This document shows, piece by piece, positions 51,699 through 61,558 of a stretch of 64,000 bases of DNA (positions are counted from its first letter, which is position 1; every line of letters begins with the position of its first letter). The notes under the pieces are model-generated. The model ran no database searches and was not told where the DNA came from. It saw nothing but the letters and a program-made list of their open reading frames with translations. The stretch spans positions 372,001 to 436,000 of the forward strand of contig NZ_JAASQS010000004.1 of NCBI RefSeq assembly GCF_011762045.1, read 5' to 3'. Position numbers and translations under genes: made by a program. The stretch comes from Rhizomicrobium electricum. Lineage in GTDB: Bacteria > Pseudomonadota > Alphaproteobacteria > Micropepsales > Micropepsaceae.

Positions 51699-53582
51699 TC
51701 AGAATTCGGTCCAGTCGCCGTCGCCTGTATTCGCCGGTGCGGCGGCAGCGCGTCCGCCTCCGGCAGCCGCCACTTTGGCGACCGGCCTGGGTGCGGGGCG
51801 CTTGGCCGGCTGCGGGCCCGGTGTATGGCGCGCGATGGTATGCGGCGCGCTTGCGGCATGCGATATCTCGCCGACCGAGAAGAAGCCGATGAGTTCGGTG
51901 AGCACCTTGGTCTCGCTCGCCATATTACGCGACGCTGCCGTCGATTCCTCGACCATGGCGGCGTTCTGCTGGGTGACCTGATCCATCTGGCTGACCGCCG
52001 TATTGACCTGTTCGATGCCGGTCGACTGTTGCTCCGCGGCTTGCGCCATTTCGCTGACCAGGGCGTTGATCTGGACGACTTGGTTGACGATGTTCTTCAA
52101 GGCCTGTCCGGTTTCGCCGACGTATTTCACGCCGTTGCCGACATGCTCGCTCGAGGTGTTGATCAGCGCCTTGATCTGCTTGGCCGCTTCCGAGGAACGC
52201 TGCGCCAGGGCGCGCACTTCGCTGGCGACAACTGCGAAACCCTTGCCTGCTTCGCCCGCCCGCGCCGCTTCGACACCGGCGTTGAGGGCCAGAAGGTTGG
52301 TCTGGAAGGCGATCTCGTCGATGACGCCGGTAATGTCGGTGATCTGCTTGGACGACTGCGAGATGGCGTCCATCGCCTTGACGGCGGTTTCGACCACGTG
52401 TCCGCCGTTCTCGGCCGCAGCTTTGGCGCCGACCACGCTGTGCGAGGCTTCCTTGGCGTTGGAGGCGGTCTTCTTGACGGTGGCGGTGATCTCTTCGAGC
52501 GCCGCAGCCGTTTCCTCCAGCGATGCCGCCTGCTGCTCGGTGCGCCGCGACAGGTCGTCGGCGGCGGCCGAGATTTCACTGGCGTTGTTGTCGATCTGAT
52601 TGGTCGAATTGAGGACGTTCTTGATGGTGTCCTGCAGACGTTCCATCGCGATGTTGAAGTCTTCCTTCAGCTTGGCGAAGGCGCCGGTGAGTTCGGCGGT
52701 GACGCGATGGGTGAGGTCGCCCTTGGCGAGGTGATCGAGGCCGGCACCGATCGAGGAGACGATCACGCGTGTCTGCTCGGCCTTGGCTTCTTCCGCCGCG
52801 GCGAGCTGATTCTTGAAGGTGGTCATGGCCTCGGCGAGCTTGCCGATTTCGTCTTGCTGGTCGGCATGCGGGACGTTGGCATTGAGATTGCCGCGGGCGA
52901 GTTCGCCCATGGCCTCGGTCATGTTGCCGAGCGGCGTGGAGATCGCGCGCACCAGGACATAACCGGCCGCGATGCAGAACACTGCGGCGAGTCCGATCGC
53001 GATGAATATCCATATGCGGGCCGTCGAATATGTTGCGGCACCTTCGTTTCCGGCGGTGACGCCGCCGTTTCGATTGAACGCGACATCCTTTTCGATGGCC
53101 GCAATAAACGTGTTGTAGGTGTTGCGCATGTCATGCATGAAATAGGCGATGCCGGCATCGCGGCCCTGGGTCTTGATGACCTCCTCGACCTTTCCCTGCA
53201 AAGGCTCATAGGCGTTTCTCGCCGCAACGATTTGATCGACCAGCATGCGCTCTTCGCCGGGAGTGACGGTCGCTGTGTAGTTCGCCCAATGCTTGTCGGC
53301 CTTGCCGCGGTATTCCTTCATCCGCGCTTTCATATCTTCGCGCTGGGTATCGGTCGTGGCCATAACGTAGTTGGCTTGGGCCACGCGGGTGCGCGTCATG
53401 AAGTATTGGAACTCGCCCAGATCGCCGACGGCCGGCAGCCAGTTGTCGCGAATTTCGACGGACTTGTCGTTCAACGTCGACAGGCTGTTGACCGCGAATA
53501 AGCCCAGACCGATGGTGGTGGCGAGAACAAGTGCGAATGCGCCGACCAGCTTCTTGCTGACGGAGAGGTTCCTGAAATCCAT
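51699..53582 (-). CDS. Methyl-accepting chemotaxis protein B (duplicated receptor, distal copy)
   Basis: 627 residues, the same length as copy A. TM1 ([20 protein letters not shown]), a diverged periplasmic four-helix domain ([20 protein letters not shown] near residue 45), TM2 ([20 protein letters not shown]), HAMP, and a signalling tip identical to copy A. The C-terminus ends GDGDWTEF, again the W-x-x-F tether. Differences from copy A concentrate in residues 31-185, the ligand-sensing part. It follows the intact 2-hydroxyacid dehydrogenase gene at 53900, the ancestral order. Confidence 0.9.
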   Translation of the reverse strand: MDFRNLSVSKKLVGAFALVLATTIGLGLFAVNSLSTLNDKSVEIRDNWLPAVGDLGEFQYFMTRTRVAQANYVMATTDTQREDMKARMKEYRGKADKHWANYTATVTPGEERMLVDQIVAARNAYEPLQGKVEEVIKTQGRDAGIAYFMHDMRNTYNTFIAAIEKDVAFNRNGGVTAGNEGAATYSTARIWIFIAIGLAAVFCIAAGYVLVRAISTPLGNMTEAMGELARGNLNANVPHADQQDEIGKLAEAMTTFKNQLAAAEEAKAEQTRVIVSSIGAGLDHLAKGDLTHRVTAELTGAFAKLKEDFNIAMERLQDTIKNVLNSTNQIDNNASEISAAADDLSRRTEQQAASLEETAAALEEITATVKKTASNAKEASHSVVGAKAAAENGGHVVETAVKAMDAISQSSKQITDITGVIDEIAFQTNLLALNAGVEAARAGEAGKGFAVVASEVRALAQRSSEAAKQIKALINTSSEHVGNGVKYVGETGQALKNIVNQVVQINALVSEMAQAAEQQSTGIEQVNTAVSQMDQVTQQNAAMVEESTAASRNMASETKVLTELIGFFSVGEISHAASAPHTIARHTPGPQPAKRPAPRPVAKVAAAGGGRAAAAPANTGDGDWTEF

Positions 53583-53899
53583 GGTGTTGCATCCTAATCG
53601 CGACGGTAACGGCGCATTGCCGTTCCCGTGTTACGCGTACGATTGGAGCGAAAGCATTTACGGGCCATGTAGACTTACCGAGGAACGTCAGCAGGTTTCT
53701 GCCGCCGGGAGCACGGTCTGCTTGCAAGCCGGTGTGACGCACGCAAGGGCTGCGTCCTTGCAGTGGCTAGGTCGATATAAACCCCAGGAGTAATGCGGGA
53801 ATTTTTTCTGCGCGGATTCTATTCAAAGAATCTGCCGGTTTTTCCGGACCCGCTAAGGATTTGTACCCATACGTAGCAGTACCTACGAATGCATAGCGC
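53583..53899 (-). other. Spacer upstream of chemoreceptor B
   Basis: 317 bases with no gene, related to the spacer upstream of receptor A. A GCAAGG/CCTTGC hairpin with a seven-base loop is at 53743-53761, followed on the plus strand by no T run. The conserved CGTTCCCGTGTTACGCGTAC block at 53622-53641 matches the same block upstream of A. Promoter not identified. Confidence 0.4.
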
Positions 53900-54883
53900 T
53901 TACAGCATCGCCGGAATGACCCGGTCGGGCGGACGGTGGCCGTCGACGTAGGTCTTGATATTGACGATCACCTTCTCGCCCATCTCGATGCGGCCTTCGA
54001 TGGTGGCCGAGGCCATGTGCGGCAACAGCACGACATTGCGGGCCTTCAGCAGCTTGGGATGGATGGCCGGTTCGCGCTCGTAGACGTCGAGGCCGGCACC
54101 GGCGAGCTGGCCGCTCTCCAGCATGGCGGCGAGGCATTCCTCGTCGATGACTTCGCCGCGCGCGGTGTTGACGATATAGGCCGTAGGCTTGAGCAGCTTC
54201 AGCCGCCGCGCCGACAACAGCCGGTAGGTTGCCGGCGTATGCGGACAATTGATCGAGACGATGTCCATGCGCGACAGCATCTGATCGAGATTTTCCCAAT
54301 AGGTCGCTTCGAGTTCGGTCTCGACATGCGCCCGCACCGGCTTGCGATTGTGGTAGTGGATCTGCAATCCGAACGCCTTGGCGCGCCGCGCCACCGCTTC
54401 GCCGATGCGTCCCATGCCGACGATGCCGAGCCGTTTGCCGGCCAAGCGGTGGCCCAGCATCCAGGTCGGCGACCAGCCGCGGAAGGCGCCGCGTTCGAGC
54501 GCCTCGGCACCTTCGAAGAAGCGGCGCGGCACGGCGAGGATCAGCGCCATGGTGGCGTCGGCGGTGTCGCTGGTGAGAACGCCCGGCGTGTTGGTGACCA
54601 TCAGCCCCTTCGCCAGCGCCGCGGTGATGTCGATGTTGTCGAAGCCGTTGGCGTAGTTGGCGATCATCTTGAGGCCGGGACCCGCCTCGGCGAGCAGGCT
54701 GGCGTCGAGCCGGTCGGTGATGGTCGGCACCAGGATTTCGCATGACTGCAGCGCCTGGATCAGCTCGTGGCGGCGGAACGGCTTGTCGGAGTCGTTCAGT
54801 TGCGCATCGAACAGCTCGCGCATCCGCGTCTCGATGACGTCCGGCAGTTTGCGCGTGACGATGACGACCGGTTTGCGCACCAT
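53900..54883 (-). CDS. D-2-hydroxyacid dehydrogenase (glyoxylate/hydroxypyruvate reductase-like)
   Basis: 327 residues. Rossmann motif LGIVGMGRIGEAVARRAKAF, catalytic arginine in VNTARGEVID, glutamate in GLDVYEREP and histidine in LLPHMASAT, the standard triad of the family. NAD(P)H-dependent reduction of glyoxylate, hydroxypyruvate or related 2-oxoacids in the cytoplasm is expected; the exact substrate is not fixed. The upstream purH gene (54958) is on the same strand, 74 bases away. A truncated copy of its last 31 codons lies at 51574-51668. Confidence 0.87.
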   Translation of the reverse strand: MVRKPVVIVTRKLPDVIETRMRELFDAQLNDSDKPFRRHELIQALQSCEILVPTITDRLDASLLAEAGPGLKMIANYANGFDNIDITAALAKGLMVTNTPGVLTSDTADATMALILAVPRRFFEGAEALERGAFRGWSPTWMLGHRLAGKRLGIVGMGRIGEAVARRAKAFGLQIHYHNRKPVRAHVETELEATYWENLDQMLSRMDIVSINCPHTPATYRLLSARRLKLLKPTAYIVNTARGEVIDEECLAAMLESGQLAGAGLDVYEREPAIHPKLLKARNVVLLPHMASATIEGRIEMGEKVIVNIKTYVDGHRPPDRVIPAML

Positions 54884-54904
54884 GACCGTGTGGCACTCAA
54901 GGCT

Positions 54905-54930
54905 GGCGCATCCGATGTATCAGATGCGCC
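54905..54930. other. Hairpin between purH and the 2-hydroxyacid dehydrogenase gene
   Basis: GGCGCATC (54905-54912) and GATGCGCC (54923-54930) form an eight-base-pair stem with a ten-base loop, with no T run on either strand. It lies in the 74-base gap between the two genes and could slow polymerase or protect the message end. Confidence 0.35.
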
Positions 54931-54957
54931 CCGCCGTGTCAGTGCCGCCCTTCGTTT

Positions 54958-56544
54958 TCAGTGACGAAAGTGGCGCTTTCCGCTGAAGACCATCGAAAGT
55001 CCGGCTTCATCGGCCGCCGCGATCACGTCGGCGTCGTGGACGGAGCCGCCCGGCTGGATGACGCTGGTGGCGCCCGCCTCGGCGATTTCCATCAGGCCGT
55101 CGGGGAAGGGGAAGAAGGCGTCGGACGCGGCCGCCGAGCCGATGGTCCGCGATTGCGGCCAGCCCGCGGCCTTGGCGACGGCGCGCGCCTTTTCGGCGGC
55201 GATGCGGGCCGAATCCACCCGGCTCATCTGTCCGGCGCCGATGCCGGCGGTCGTGAGGTCCTTGGCATAGACGATGGTGTTGGACTTCACATACTTGCCG
55301 ACGGTGAAGGCGAACAGAAGATCGGCGATCTCGGCGTCCGAAGGCTTCCGCTTGGTGACGATCTTGAGATCCGCCGCCGTCGTGCGGCCGATATCGCGGG
55401 TCTGCACCAGCATGCCGCCCGACACCGACTTGAAGGTCAGGCCCGGTTCCAGCGGATTGGGCAGGCTGCCCGCCACCAGGATGCGCAGGTTCTTCTTCTT
55501 GGCCAGAATGGCGCGCGCATCGGCGTCGACGTCAGGCGCGATGATCACTTCGGTGAAGAGCTTGGAGATCAGTTCCGCCGTGGCGCCGTCGAGGGTGCGG
55601 TTGAGCGCGACGATGCCGCCGTAGGCCGACAACGGATCGCAGGCCAGCGCCTTGGCGTAGGCATCGGCCAGCGTGTCCGCCAGCGCCACGCCGCAAGGAT
55701 TGGCGTGCTTGATGATGGCGCAGGCCGCATGGGCCTTGGGATCGAATTCGGCGATCAGCTCGTAGGCGGCGTCGGTATCACTGATGTTGTTGTAGGAGAG
55801 TTCCTTGCCCTGCAACTGCTCGGCCGTGGCGACGCCGGGGCGCTTCTCGCCGGTCGCATAGAACGCGGCCTGCTGGTGCGGATTCTCGCCATAGCGCAGC
55901 GACTGGCGCAGCGTACCGGCGAAGGCGCGCCGCTTGGGCGGGGTTTCCTTGTCTTCGAGCTGGGTGGCGAACCAGTTCGACACCGCCGCATCGTACGCCG
56001 CGGTGCGGGCATAGGCCGTCTGGGCGAGGCGGCGGCGCAGTGTCAGCGTCGTGGCGCCGTTGTTGGCGTCCATTTCGGCGAGCACGGCCGCGTAATCCTC
56101 GACGTCGACCACCACCGTCACCCAGTCGTGGTTCTTGGCCGCCGAGCGGGTCATCGCCGGGCCGCCGATATCGATGTTCTCGATCACTTCGTCGAACGCG
56201 GCGCCTTTGGCGACCGTGGCTTCGAACGGATAGAGATTGCAGACCAGAAGATCGATGCCCTCGATGCCGTGTTCCTTCATCGCCGCGGCGTGCTTGTCGC
56301 GCAGGCCGAGAAGGCCGCCATGCACGATCGGATGCAGCGTCTTCACCCGCCCGTCCATCATTTCGGGAAAGCCGGTGATGTCGGAGACGTCGGCGACGGT
56401 GAGACCGGCGTCACGCAGCGCTTTGGCGGTGCCGCCGGTGGAGATCAGCGCCACGCCGTGCTTGGCGAGGCCTTGTGCGAAGTCGACCAGCCCCGTCTTG
56501 TCGGACACGGAAATGAGCGCGCGGCGGATGTTGCGGAGCGTCAT
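54958..56544 (-). CDS. purH: Bifunctional purine biosynthesis protein PurH
   Basis: 528 residues, the normal length. The N-terminal IMP cyclohydrolase domain starts [19 protein letters not shown] and has [14 protein letters not shown] and [15 protein letters not shown]. The C-terminal AICAR transformylase domain has [13 protein letters not shown], the catalytic region [20 protein letters not shown] and [15 protein letters not shown]. It performs the last two steps of de novo IMP synthesis in the cytoplasm. The upstream divergent gene is a small unknown at 56727. Confidence 0.97.
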   Translation of the reverse strand: MTLRNIRRALISVSDKTGLVDFAQGLAKHGVALISTGGTAKALRDAGLTVADVSDITGFPEMMDGRVKTLHPIVHGGLLGLRDKHAAAMKEHGIEGIDLLVCNLYPFEATVAKGAAFDEVIENIDIGGPAMTRSAAKNHDWVTVVVDVEDYAAVLAEMDANNGATTLTLRRRLAQTAYARTAAYDAAVSNWFATQLEDKETPPKRRAFAGTLRQSLRYGENPHQQAAFYATGEKRPGVATAEQLQGKELSYNNISDTDAAYELIAEFDPKAHAACAIIKHANPCGVALADTLADAYAKALACDPLSAYGGIVALNRTLDGATAELISKLFTEVIIAPDVDADARAILAKKKNLRILVAGSLPNPLEPGLTFKSVSGGMLVQTRDIGRTTAADLKIVTKRKPSDAEIADLLFAFTVGKYVKSNTIVYAKDLTTAGIGAGQMSRVDSARIAAEKARAVAKAAGWPQSRTIGSAAASDAFFPFPDGLMEIAEAGATSVIQPGGSVHDADVIAAADEAGLSMVFSGKRHFRH

Positions 56545-56726
56545 GGCAGACTCGCGATCGTTTAGGGGTTACGGCCGGTGATACTTCGCGAGGCCGCGAA
56601 ACGAAAGAGCCAGATCGCCGCCCGAATGAAATTTCCGCGCGAATCGCCCATCACGAAAAGCGAACGATTGTTGCGGGCGTCAATTTCCCCAATACTGTTG
56701 GAAAGTTGCGCGCAAGGGAGCTGCGG

Positions 56727-56966
56727 ATGGATATCGAATTGGGCCGGATGGTGGCGGGGGCGGCAAATCGTGCAGGCGCGGAACTCGGCGATCTTGCCTT
56801 GCTCATCAAGGATCACGTCACACCCGAAGAGCGCGAGGTGCTCCGGCTCGCTATTGGATCTGCCGTTTTTGAGACCGGTGAATTGATGGAGCGGGTCTTT
56901 GCACTTTGCCCTGGATTACGGGAGGAATTCGAAGGCCGGCTTGAGAAATATCTCCGCTGTTACTGA
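56727..56966 (+). CDS. Small helical hypothetical protein
   Basis: 79 residues, starting at the ATG after an AAGGGAG Shine-Dalgarno (six-base spacing). Sequence MDIELGRMVAGAANRAGAEL, then EEREVLRLAIGSAVFETGEL and GLREEFEGRLEKYLRCY; all helical, acidic, without a membrane segment. I do not recognise a family. It is divergent from purH and its last seven bases overlap the convergent aminotransferase gene end at 56960. Confidence 0.65.
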   Translation: MDIELGRMVAGAANRAGAELGDLALLIKDHVTPEEREVLRLAIGSAVFETGELMERVFALCPGLREEFEGRLEKYLRCY

Positions 56967-58042
56967 AGTGTTTTCAGCACTTTGAACACCGCACCCGCGA
57001 GCGTGTGCAGTTCCTTGGTGACGATGGTGAGCGCCGGCGTCAGCATCACGGCGGTGCCCGAGACCGCCACCAGAGCGCCGTCCATGCGCAATTGCCGCTT
57101 CAGCGCGGCGGCGTCGGGAGCGGTGCTCAGTTCGATCACGCCGCAGGCGCCGCGCACGCGAATATCCTTCACCGTCGGCAGCTTCAGGCACTTGCCGAGT
57201 TCGGTCGCCAGTTTCTTGCCGATCTCGTTGGCGGCGAGGAGCCGGTTTTCGCGCGCCCAGAGATCGAGGAAGGAATTGGCCGCCGCTGCGGTCAGCGTGT
57301 CGATCGAACCCCAGCCGGTGTCGAGGGCGAACTGGTTCGACGCCAGCACGGCGCCGAGCGACAGGGTTCCGCCGGTCAGCATTTCGCCGAGAACGACCAT
57401 GTCGGGATCGATGGCGGCGGCCTGATGGGCGTACATCACGCCGAGGCGTCCGAAGCCGGAGAAGCGCTCGTCGGCGATCAGCGGCACGCCGCACTTGAAG
57501 GTGATTTCGCGCACCCGCGCCAGCGTCTCTTCCGAGTGGAACGGCACGCCGGGCGTCAGTTGCACCAGCGGCTCGATCACCACCGCCGCGAGCTTGGCGG
57601 CGCGGCTTTGCAGGGCGGCGATCAGATCGGTCGCGCTCTCGTCGTCGCGCGGCAGCGGCAGCGGCAGCGGGGCGCCGTCGCCGGCAAAGGCTCCGCCTTC
57701 GAACGCGGCGATTTCGCCGGGATGGGCTTTCTTCGCCATGGCGAGCGCGGTGTCGAAGGCCAGCCGGCCGTTCGGCGCCAGACTGGCGCGCTTGTTGGGC
57801 AACAGGGTGTTGAGCCGGCCGAGCAGCTTGGTGGCCGGGGCGGCGACGAGCACGTCGTCGAAGCTGTGGGGCAGGCGGGCGGCCTGGGATTCGATGCCGA
57901 GCTGAATCAGGGTGGGCGACAGGCCGAGGATCGCGTTCCGCGTCGCGCCGTCGATCAGGGTCCGGCCGTCCTCCAGAGTGATGACGCTGCCGCGGGCCTT
58001 GGTGACCGTCAGGACGGGGTCGGACGGGAAATCGCTGGACAT
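56960..58042 (-). CDS. Degenerate class III aminotransferase-like protein (BioA-related), PLP lysine absent
   Basis: 360 residues, shorter than the usual 420-450. The fold resembles BioA: VVIEPLVQLTPGVPF, PLIADERFSGFGRLG with the PLP-binding aspartate D191, and LGEMLTGGTLSLG at 219-231. In BioA-type enzymes the last motif reads V-G-K-A-L-T-G-G; here the lysine that forms the PLP Schiff base is E220. The usual early serine/glycine substrate region is also poorly kept. It is therefore probably a pseudoenzyme, or an enzyme with a different chemistry. The ATG at 58042 is preferred over a TTG at 58111. No bio genes are nearby. Confidence 0.75.
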   Translation of the reverse strand: MSSDFPSDPVLTVTKARGSVITLEDGRTLIDGATRNAILGLSPTLIQLGIESQAARLPHSFDDVLVAAPATKLLGRLNTLLPNKRASLAPNGRLAFDTALAMAKKAHPGEIAAFEGGAFAGDGAPLPLPLPRDDESATDLIAALQSRAAKLAAVVIEPLVQLTPGVPFHSEETLARVREITFKCGVPLIADERFSGFGRLGVMYAHQAAAIDPDMVVLGEMLTGGTLSLGAVLASNQFALDTGWGSIDTLTAAAANSFLDLWARENRLLAANEIGKKLATELGKCLKLPTVKDIRVRGACGVIELSTAPDAAALKRQLRMDGALVAVSGTAVMLTPALTIVTKELHTLAGAVFKVLKTLQ

Positions 58043-58199
58043 GGAACGCTCGCGCTGGGCGGGTGGGGCCGCCGGACCGGGTGAAATCGCCGCTATGGTC
58101 CTCTCCGACAATTAAGGCCGCGTCAAGGCCGCGGCGCCGCGTTGACGGACGCTTCGCCATGACTATAGTCCGCCGCCTCCATTCGCATACCTGCGACAT

Positions 58200-58285
58200 G
58201 CCCCCGTGGCGGAATGGTAGACGCGGCAGACTCAAAATCTGTTGCCTTCACGGGCGTGCTGGTTCAAGTCCGGCCGGGGGCACCA
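58200..58285 (+). tRNA. tRNA-Leu (anticodon CAA)
   Basis: 86 bases including CCA, with a long variable arm as expected of tRNA-Leu. Acceptor stem GCCCCCG/CGGGGGC, anticodon stem GCAGA/TCTGT (with G-T) around loop CTCAAAA, anticodon CAA, T arm GGTTCAAGTCC. Confidence 0.95.
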
Positions 58286-58422
58286 CTTTCCTCCATCCTT
58301 ATCGGTACGGATCGGGCGCCCCGCGGCGCCACATTCGATGGGACATTGCGTACGCCCCTGAGTATCCTTGGCCGCCGGGATTCCTTGGGTGAGATCGGAC
58401 AGCCGATCCGGGGCTGATAGAC

Positions 58423-61400
58423 ATGAACGCTGCGTCCACACTTTCGTCGATTGCCGCCTTCCTGCGCCGGATTCGCCATATCCTCATTGCCTTTGCCGGG
58501 CTCTATGTCGCCTGGCTGCTCTTTGCCTGGCTGGCGCTGCCGCCGCTGCTGCAATCGCAATCGGAAAAATACGTCCTGGCGCGCAGCGGTCATCACCTGA
58601 CGATGGACAAACCGTCGTTCAATCCCTTCCTGCTCCGCCTGCATCTCAGGAACCTGAAACTCGCCGAGCCCGACGGCCGGCCGCTGATGTCGTTCCGCGA
58701 CCTGATCGTCGATTTTTCGTCCACCAGCCTGTTCCGCCGCGCCTATGTGTTCGACGAAATCGCGCTCGACAATCTCGATGCCACGCTGATCGTCCTGCCG
58801 CACAACCGCCTCAACTGGTCCGGCCTGATCGAAGCGTTTCGGAGCAAGGAAAAGACGCCGTCGTCCGAACTGCCGCGGCTCGTCATTCGCAAGATTACGC
58901 TGACGGCGGCGCAGGCCACGCTGATCGACCGCCGGACCGCGGCCGAACGGTCCGCCCGGATCGAGCCGATGGCGCTCGAACTGACCGACCTGTCGACGCT
59001 GCCGAACGGCAGAGGCCGCTATGAAGTGACCGCCAAAACCAGTTTCGGTGCCACTATCGCGTGGGACGGCGTCTTGACGCTCAAACCCATTTTGATGGCC
59101 GGACATTTGCGGGTGGACGGCATTTCGCTGCCGCGTCTGGCCGCCTACATGCCGCTTCCCGCGACCATCGCGGCGCCCGAAGGTGTGGCGGCTTTCGCGA
59201 CCTCCTATCGGGCGGGCGTGATCGAGGATGCCTTCAATGTGACGCTCGGCGGCCTCGCCGTTCGCCTCGACGGCTTCAAGATCGCAGGCAAGGCCGATCC
59301 CTCCGCGGTGGCGACGGCAGGGTATATCGCGCTCACCGGCGGACGCTTCGATCTTTTGAAGCGGCGCATCGCCTTCAAGCAATTGGCGGTATCGGGCGGC
59401 GGCGTCGAGGTCGTGCGCGACGCCAAGGGACGGATCAATTGGCAGGCGCTGATGCCGAAGCCCGCACAGCAGGCGGCTGCGCCACAAACATCAGTGAAGG
59501 GCGGCGGCTGGCATTACCGCATCGAGCGTGTGAGCCTTGCCGGCTATGGCGTTGAATTGCGCGATGGCGGAGCGAATTTTGCGCTTCAGGACATCGCCGC
59601 CGAAACCGGTCCGGTCAGTGAAGACCTGAGCCAGCCGTTGCCGGTGAAAGTCTCGCTGCGCTCGCGCGACGGCGGCACCTTCGCGGCGGAAGGGACTGTG
59701 GTGGCAGCGGCACCGTCGGCCGATTTGCAGATCAAGCTGGACGGTCTGACTCTCGCGCCGGTTCAGCCGTATCTGGCGCGCACGACGACGCTCAAACTGG
59801 CGAGCGGCAGCGTTTCCAGCGAAGGCCATCTGGTGTTCGCGGGCAAGGACGCGGACTACACCGGCGGCTTTGCCGTGCGCAACTTGCGCATTCTCACCGG
59901 CGACGGGCAGGTCTTTCTGGCGTGGACGTCGCTGGCCAGCACCAGTCTGGCGGCGAGCAACGCCAAGCTCGCGATGCGCGAACTGGTGCTCGATGGTCTC
60001 GATACGCGGCTGATTATCGCCAAGGACAAGTCGATCAACTTCACCAAGATCTTCCGCACGCCGGCAGCCAAGCCCGCGCCGCCGCAGAGCGCACCGCAAC
60101 CGGCCACCGCCGAGAGTGCCGCTCCGGCGCCGGCGGCCAAAGCGGCCCCGCTGTTCCCGGTGAACATCGCCCGGCTGCGGATTCTGCGCAGCCAGATGGA
60201 ATTCGCCGACCATTCGCTGGCGCTGCCGTTCGGCACCCATATTCACGCGCTGAACGGCACGCTGGTGAATATCTCCACCCGGCAAGGCGGCGCTCCGGCG
60301 CGGCTTCTGGTCAACGGCCAGATCGACAATTACGGCACCGCGCACGGCGTAGGCCTGATCGATCTCTTCAAGCCGACCGACAATCTCGACATCAAAGTCG
60401 ATTTTGCCAATGTCGAGATGGCGCGGCTGACGCCCTATTCGGCGACGTTCGCCGGACGCAAGATCGAATCCGGCAAGCTGACCCTGCATCTGCAGTACAA
60501 GATCAAGAACCGGCAGATGATGGGCGACAACCAGATCATCATGGACAAGATCACGTTGGGCGAGCGCGTCCAGAGTCCGCAAGCCAAGGACCTGCCGCTC
60601 GAACTCGCCATCGCGATCCTGGAAGATTCCGACGGCCGCATCGATCTCGGCCTGCCGGTGTCGGGAAGCCTGGACGATCCCAAGTTCAGCTACGGCGGCA
60701 TCATCTGGAAGGCGATCACCAACGTCCTGACCAAGATCGTGACCGCGCCGTTCCGGGCGCTGGGTGCGCTGTTCGGCGGCGACGACAAGTTCGACGGCAT
60801 CGTGTTTGCGGCCGGCAGTCCGGCGTTGAGCCCGCCCGAGCAGGAGAAGCTTGCCGCTTTCGCCGCCGGATTGAAGAAACATCCGAAACTCGCCGTCACG
60901 CTGCACGGCACCTGGAGCGAAGCCGACCGTGCCGCGTTGCAGGATTTGCAGTTGCGCCGCCAGATCGCGGCCAAGCTCGGTCTGTCGACCGAAGGCGATC
61001 CCGGTCTTCTGACCCCGGACCAGCCGAACGTGAAGGAGGCGCTGGAAGCCCTCTATGCCGGCAAGTTCGGCAACGGCGGTCTTGCGGCCATGCGCGAAGG
61101 CTTCGGCAAAGCCAATCCCGGCAAGCTCGAAACGGGCACCTCCGGGCGCATGATGGCGATCTTCACCGGCATCATCGGGTCGAAGAAAGACCTCAGCGCC
61201 ACGGAAGTCGCCGATCTCAAAGGCGCCGATTTCCACGCCGTGCTCTATCGCAAGCTCGTCGCCGCCGAGGTCGTCACCGACGCCGCGTTGCAGCAGTTGG
61301 CGCAGGCCCGCGGGACTTTGATTCTGAACGAATTGCAGAAAGCCCAGGCGCCGATGGACCGCATCAAGCTCGACGCGGTGGCAAAGGCCGAGGCCGACGG

Positions 61401-61470
61401 CAAGGACGTGCCGCTCAAAGTCGACATGGCGCCCGTGCCCGATCAAGCGGTCCAGCCGGCCCATCCGTGA
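58423..61470 (+). CDS. DUF748 (AsmA/TamB-like) envelope protein
   Basis: 1,015 residues. One N-terminal membrane anchor (ILIAFAGLYVAWLLFAWLAL), then a long beta-rich periplasmic region with repeated AsmA-like stretches and a C-terminal domain with the OmpA-like start FDGIVFAAGSPALSPPEQEK and LAVTLHGTW. DUF748 proteins are related to the AsmA/YhdP group that is involved in lipid transport and outer-membrane assembly. The proline/alanine linker at about residue 545-580 separates two halves. It follows tRNA-Leu by 137 bases. Confidence 0.82.
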   Translation: MNAASTLSSIAAFLRRIRHILIAFAGLYVAWLLFAWLALPPLLQSQSEKYVLARSGHHLTMDKPSFNPFLLRLHLRNLKLAEPDGRPLMSFRDLIVDFSSTSLFRRAYVFDEIALDNLDATLIVLPHNRLNWSGLIEAFRSKEKTPSSELPRLVIRKITLTAAQATLIDRRTAAERSARIEPMALELTDLSTLPNGRGRYEVTAKTSFGATIAWDGVLTLKPILMAGHLRVDGISLPRLAAYMPLPATIAAPEGVAAFATSYRAGVIEDAFNVTLGGLAVRLDGFKIAGKADPSAVATAGYIALTGGRFDLLKRRIAFKQLAVSGGGVEVVRDAKGRINWQALMPKPAQQAAAPQTSVKGGGWHYRIERVSLAGYGVELRDGGANFALQDIAAETGPVSEDLSQPLPVKVSLRSRDGGTFAAEGTVVAAAPSADLQIKLDGLTLAPVQPYLARTTTLKLASGSVSSEGHLVFAGKDADYTGGFAVRNLRILTGDGQVFLAWTSLASTSLAASNAKLAMRELVLDGLDTRLIIAKDKSINFTKIFRTPAAKPAPPQSAPQPATAESAAPAPAAKAAPLFPVNIARLRILRSQMEFADHSLALPFGTHIHALNGTLVNISTRQGGAPARLLVNGQIDNYGTAHGVGLIDLFKPTDNLDIKVDFANVEMARLTPYSATFAGRKIESGKLTLHLQYKIKNRQMMGDNQIIMDKITLGERVQSPQAKDLPLELAIAILEDSDGRIDLGLPVSGSLDDPKFSYGGIIWKAITNVLTKIVTAPFRALGALFGGDDKFDGIVFAAGSPALSPPEQEKLAAFAAGLKKHPKLAVTLHGTWSEADRAALQDLQLRRQIAAKLGLSTEGDPGLLTPDQPNVKEALEALYAGKFGNGGLAAMREGFGKANPGKLETGTSGRMMAIFTGIIGSKKDLSATEVADLKGADFHAVLYRKLVAAEVVTDAALQQLAQARGTLILNELQKAQAPMDRIKLDAVAKAEADGKDVPLKVDMAPVPDQAVQPAHP

Positions 61471-61558
61471 TCGAGAGCCCCCTCCAGGGGAGGGTGATCT
61501 CCCCTTTTTTGCCGCTCCGGACTATTCTCGATCCCGCAGTCGCTCGCGGGGGGATGTC

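Larger units (their letters stand above)
49343..53994 (-). repeat. Tandem duplication, period about 2,326 bp
   Basis: Two head-to-tail copies: roughly 49343-51668 and 51669-53994. Each holds the 3' tail of the 2-hydroxyacid dehydrogenase gene, about 320 bases of spacer and a 1,884-base chemoreceptor gene, and ends at a similar short spacer. All homologous landmarks are offset by 2,326 or 2,327 bases: dehydrogenase stop (51574 and 53900), receptor start (51255 and 53582) and receptor stop (49372 and 51699). The copy nearest cheW has kept the cheW boundary; the other keeps the complete dehydrogenase gene. Confidence 0.85.

Noticed and set aside
49363..53501. Long plus-strand open frames antisense to the chemoreceptor genes
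   Set aside because: They are glycine- and arginine-rich mirrors of conserved signalling domains and duplicate only because the genes do. The receptors are the true genes.
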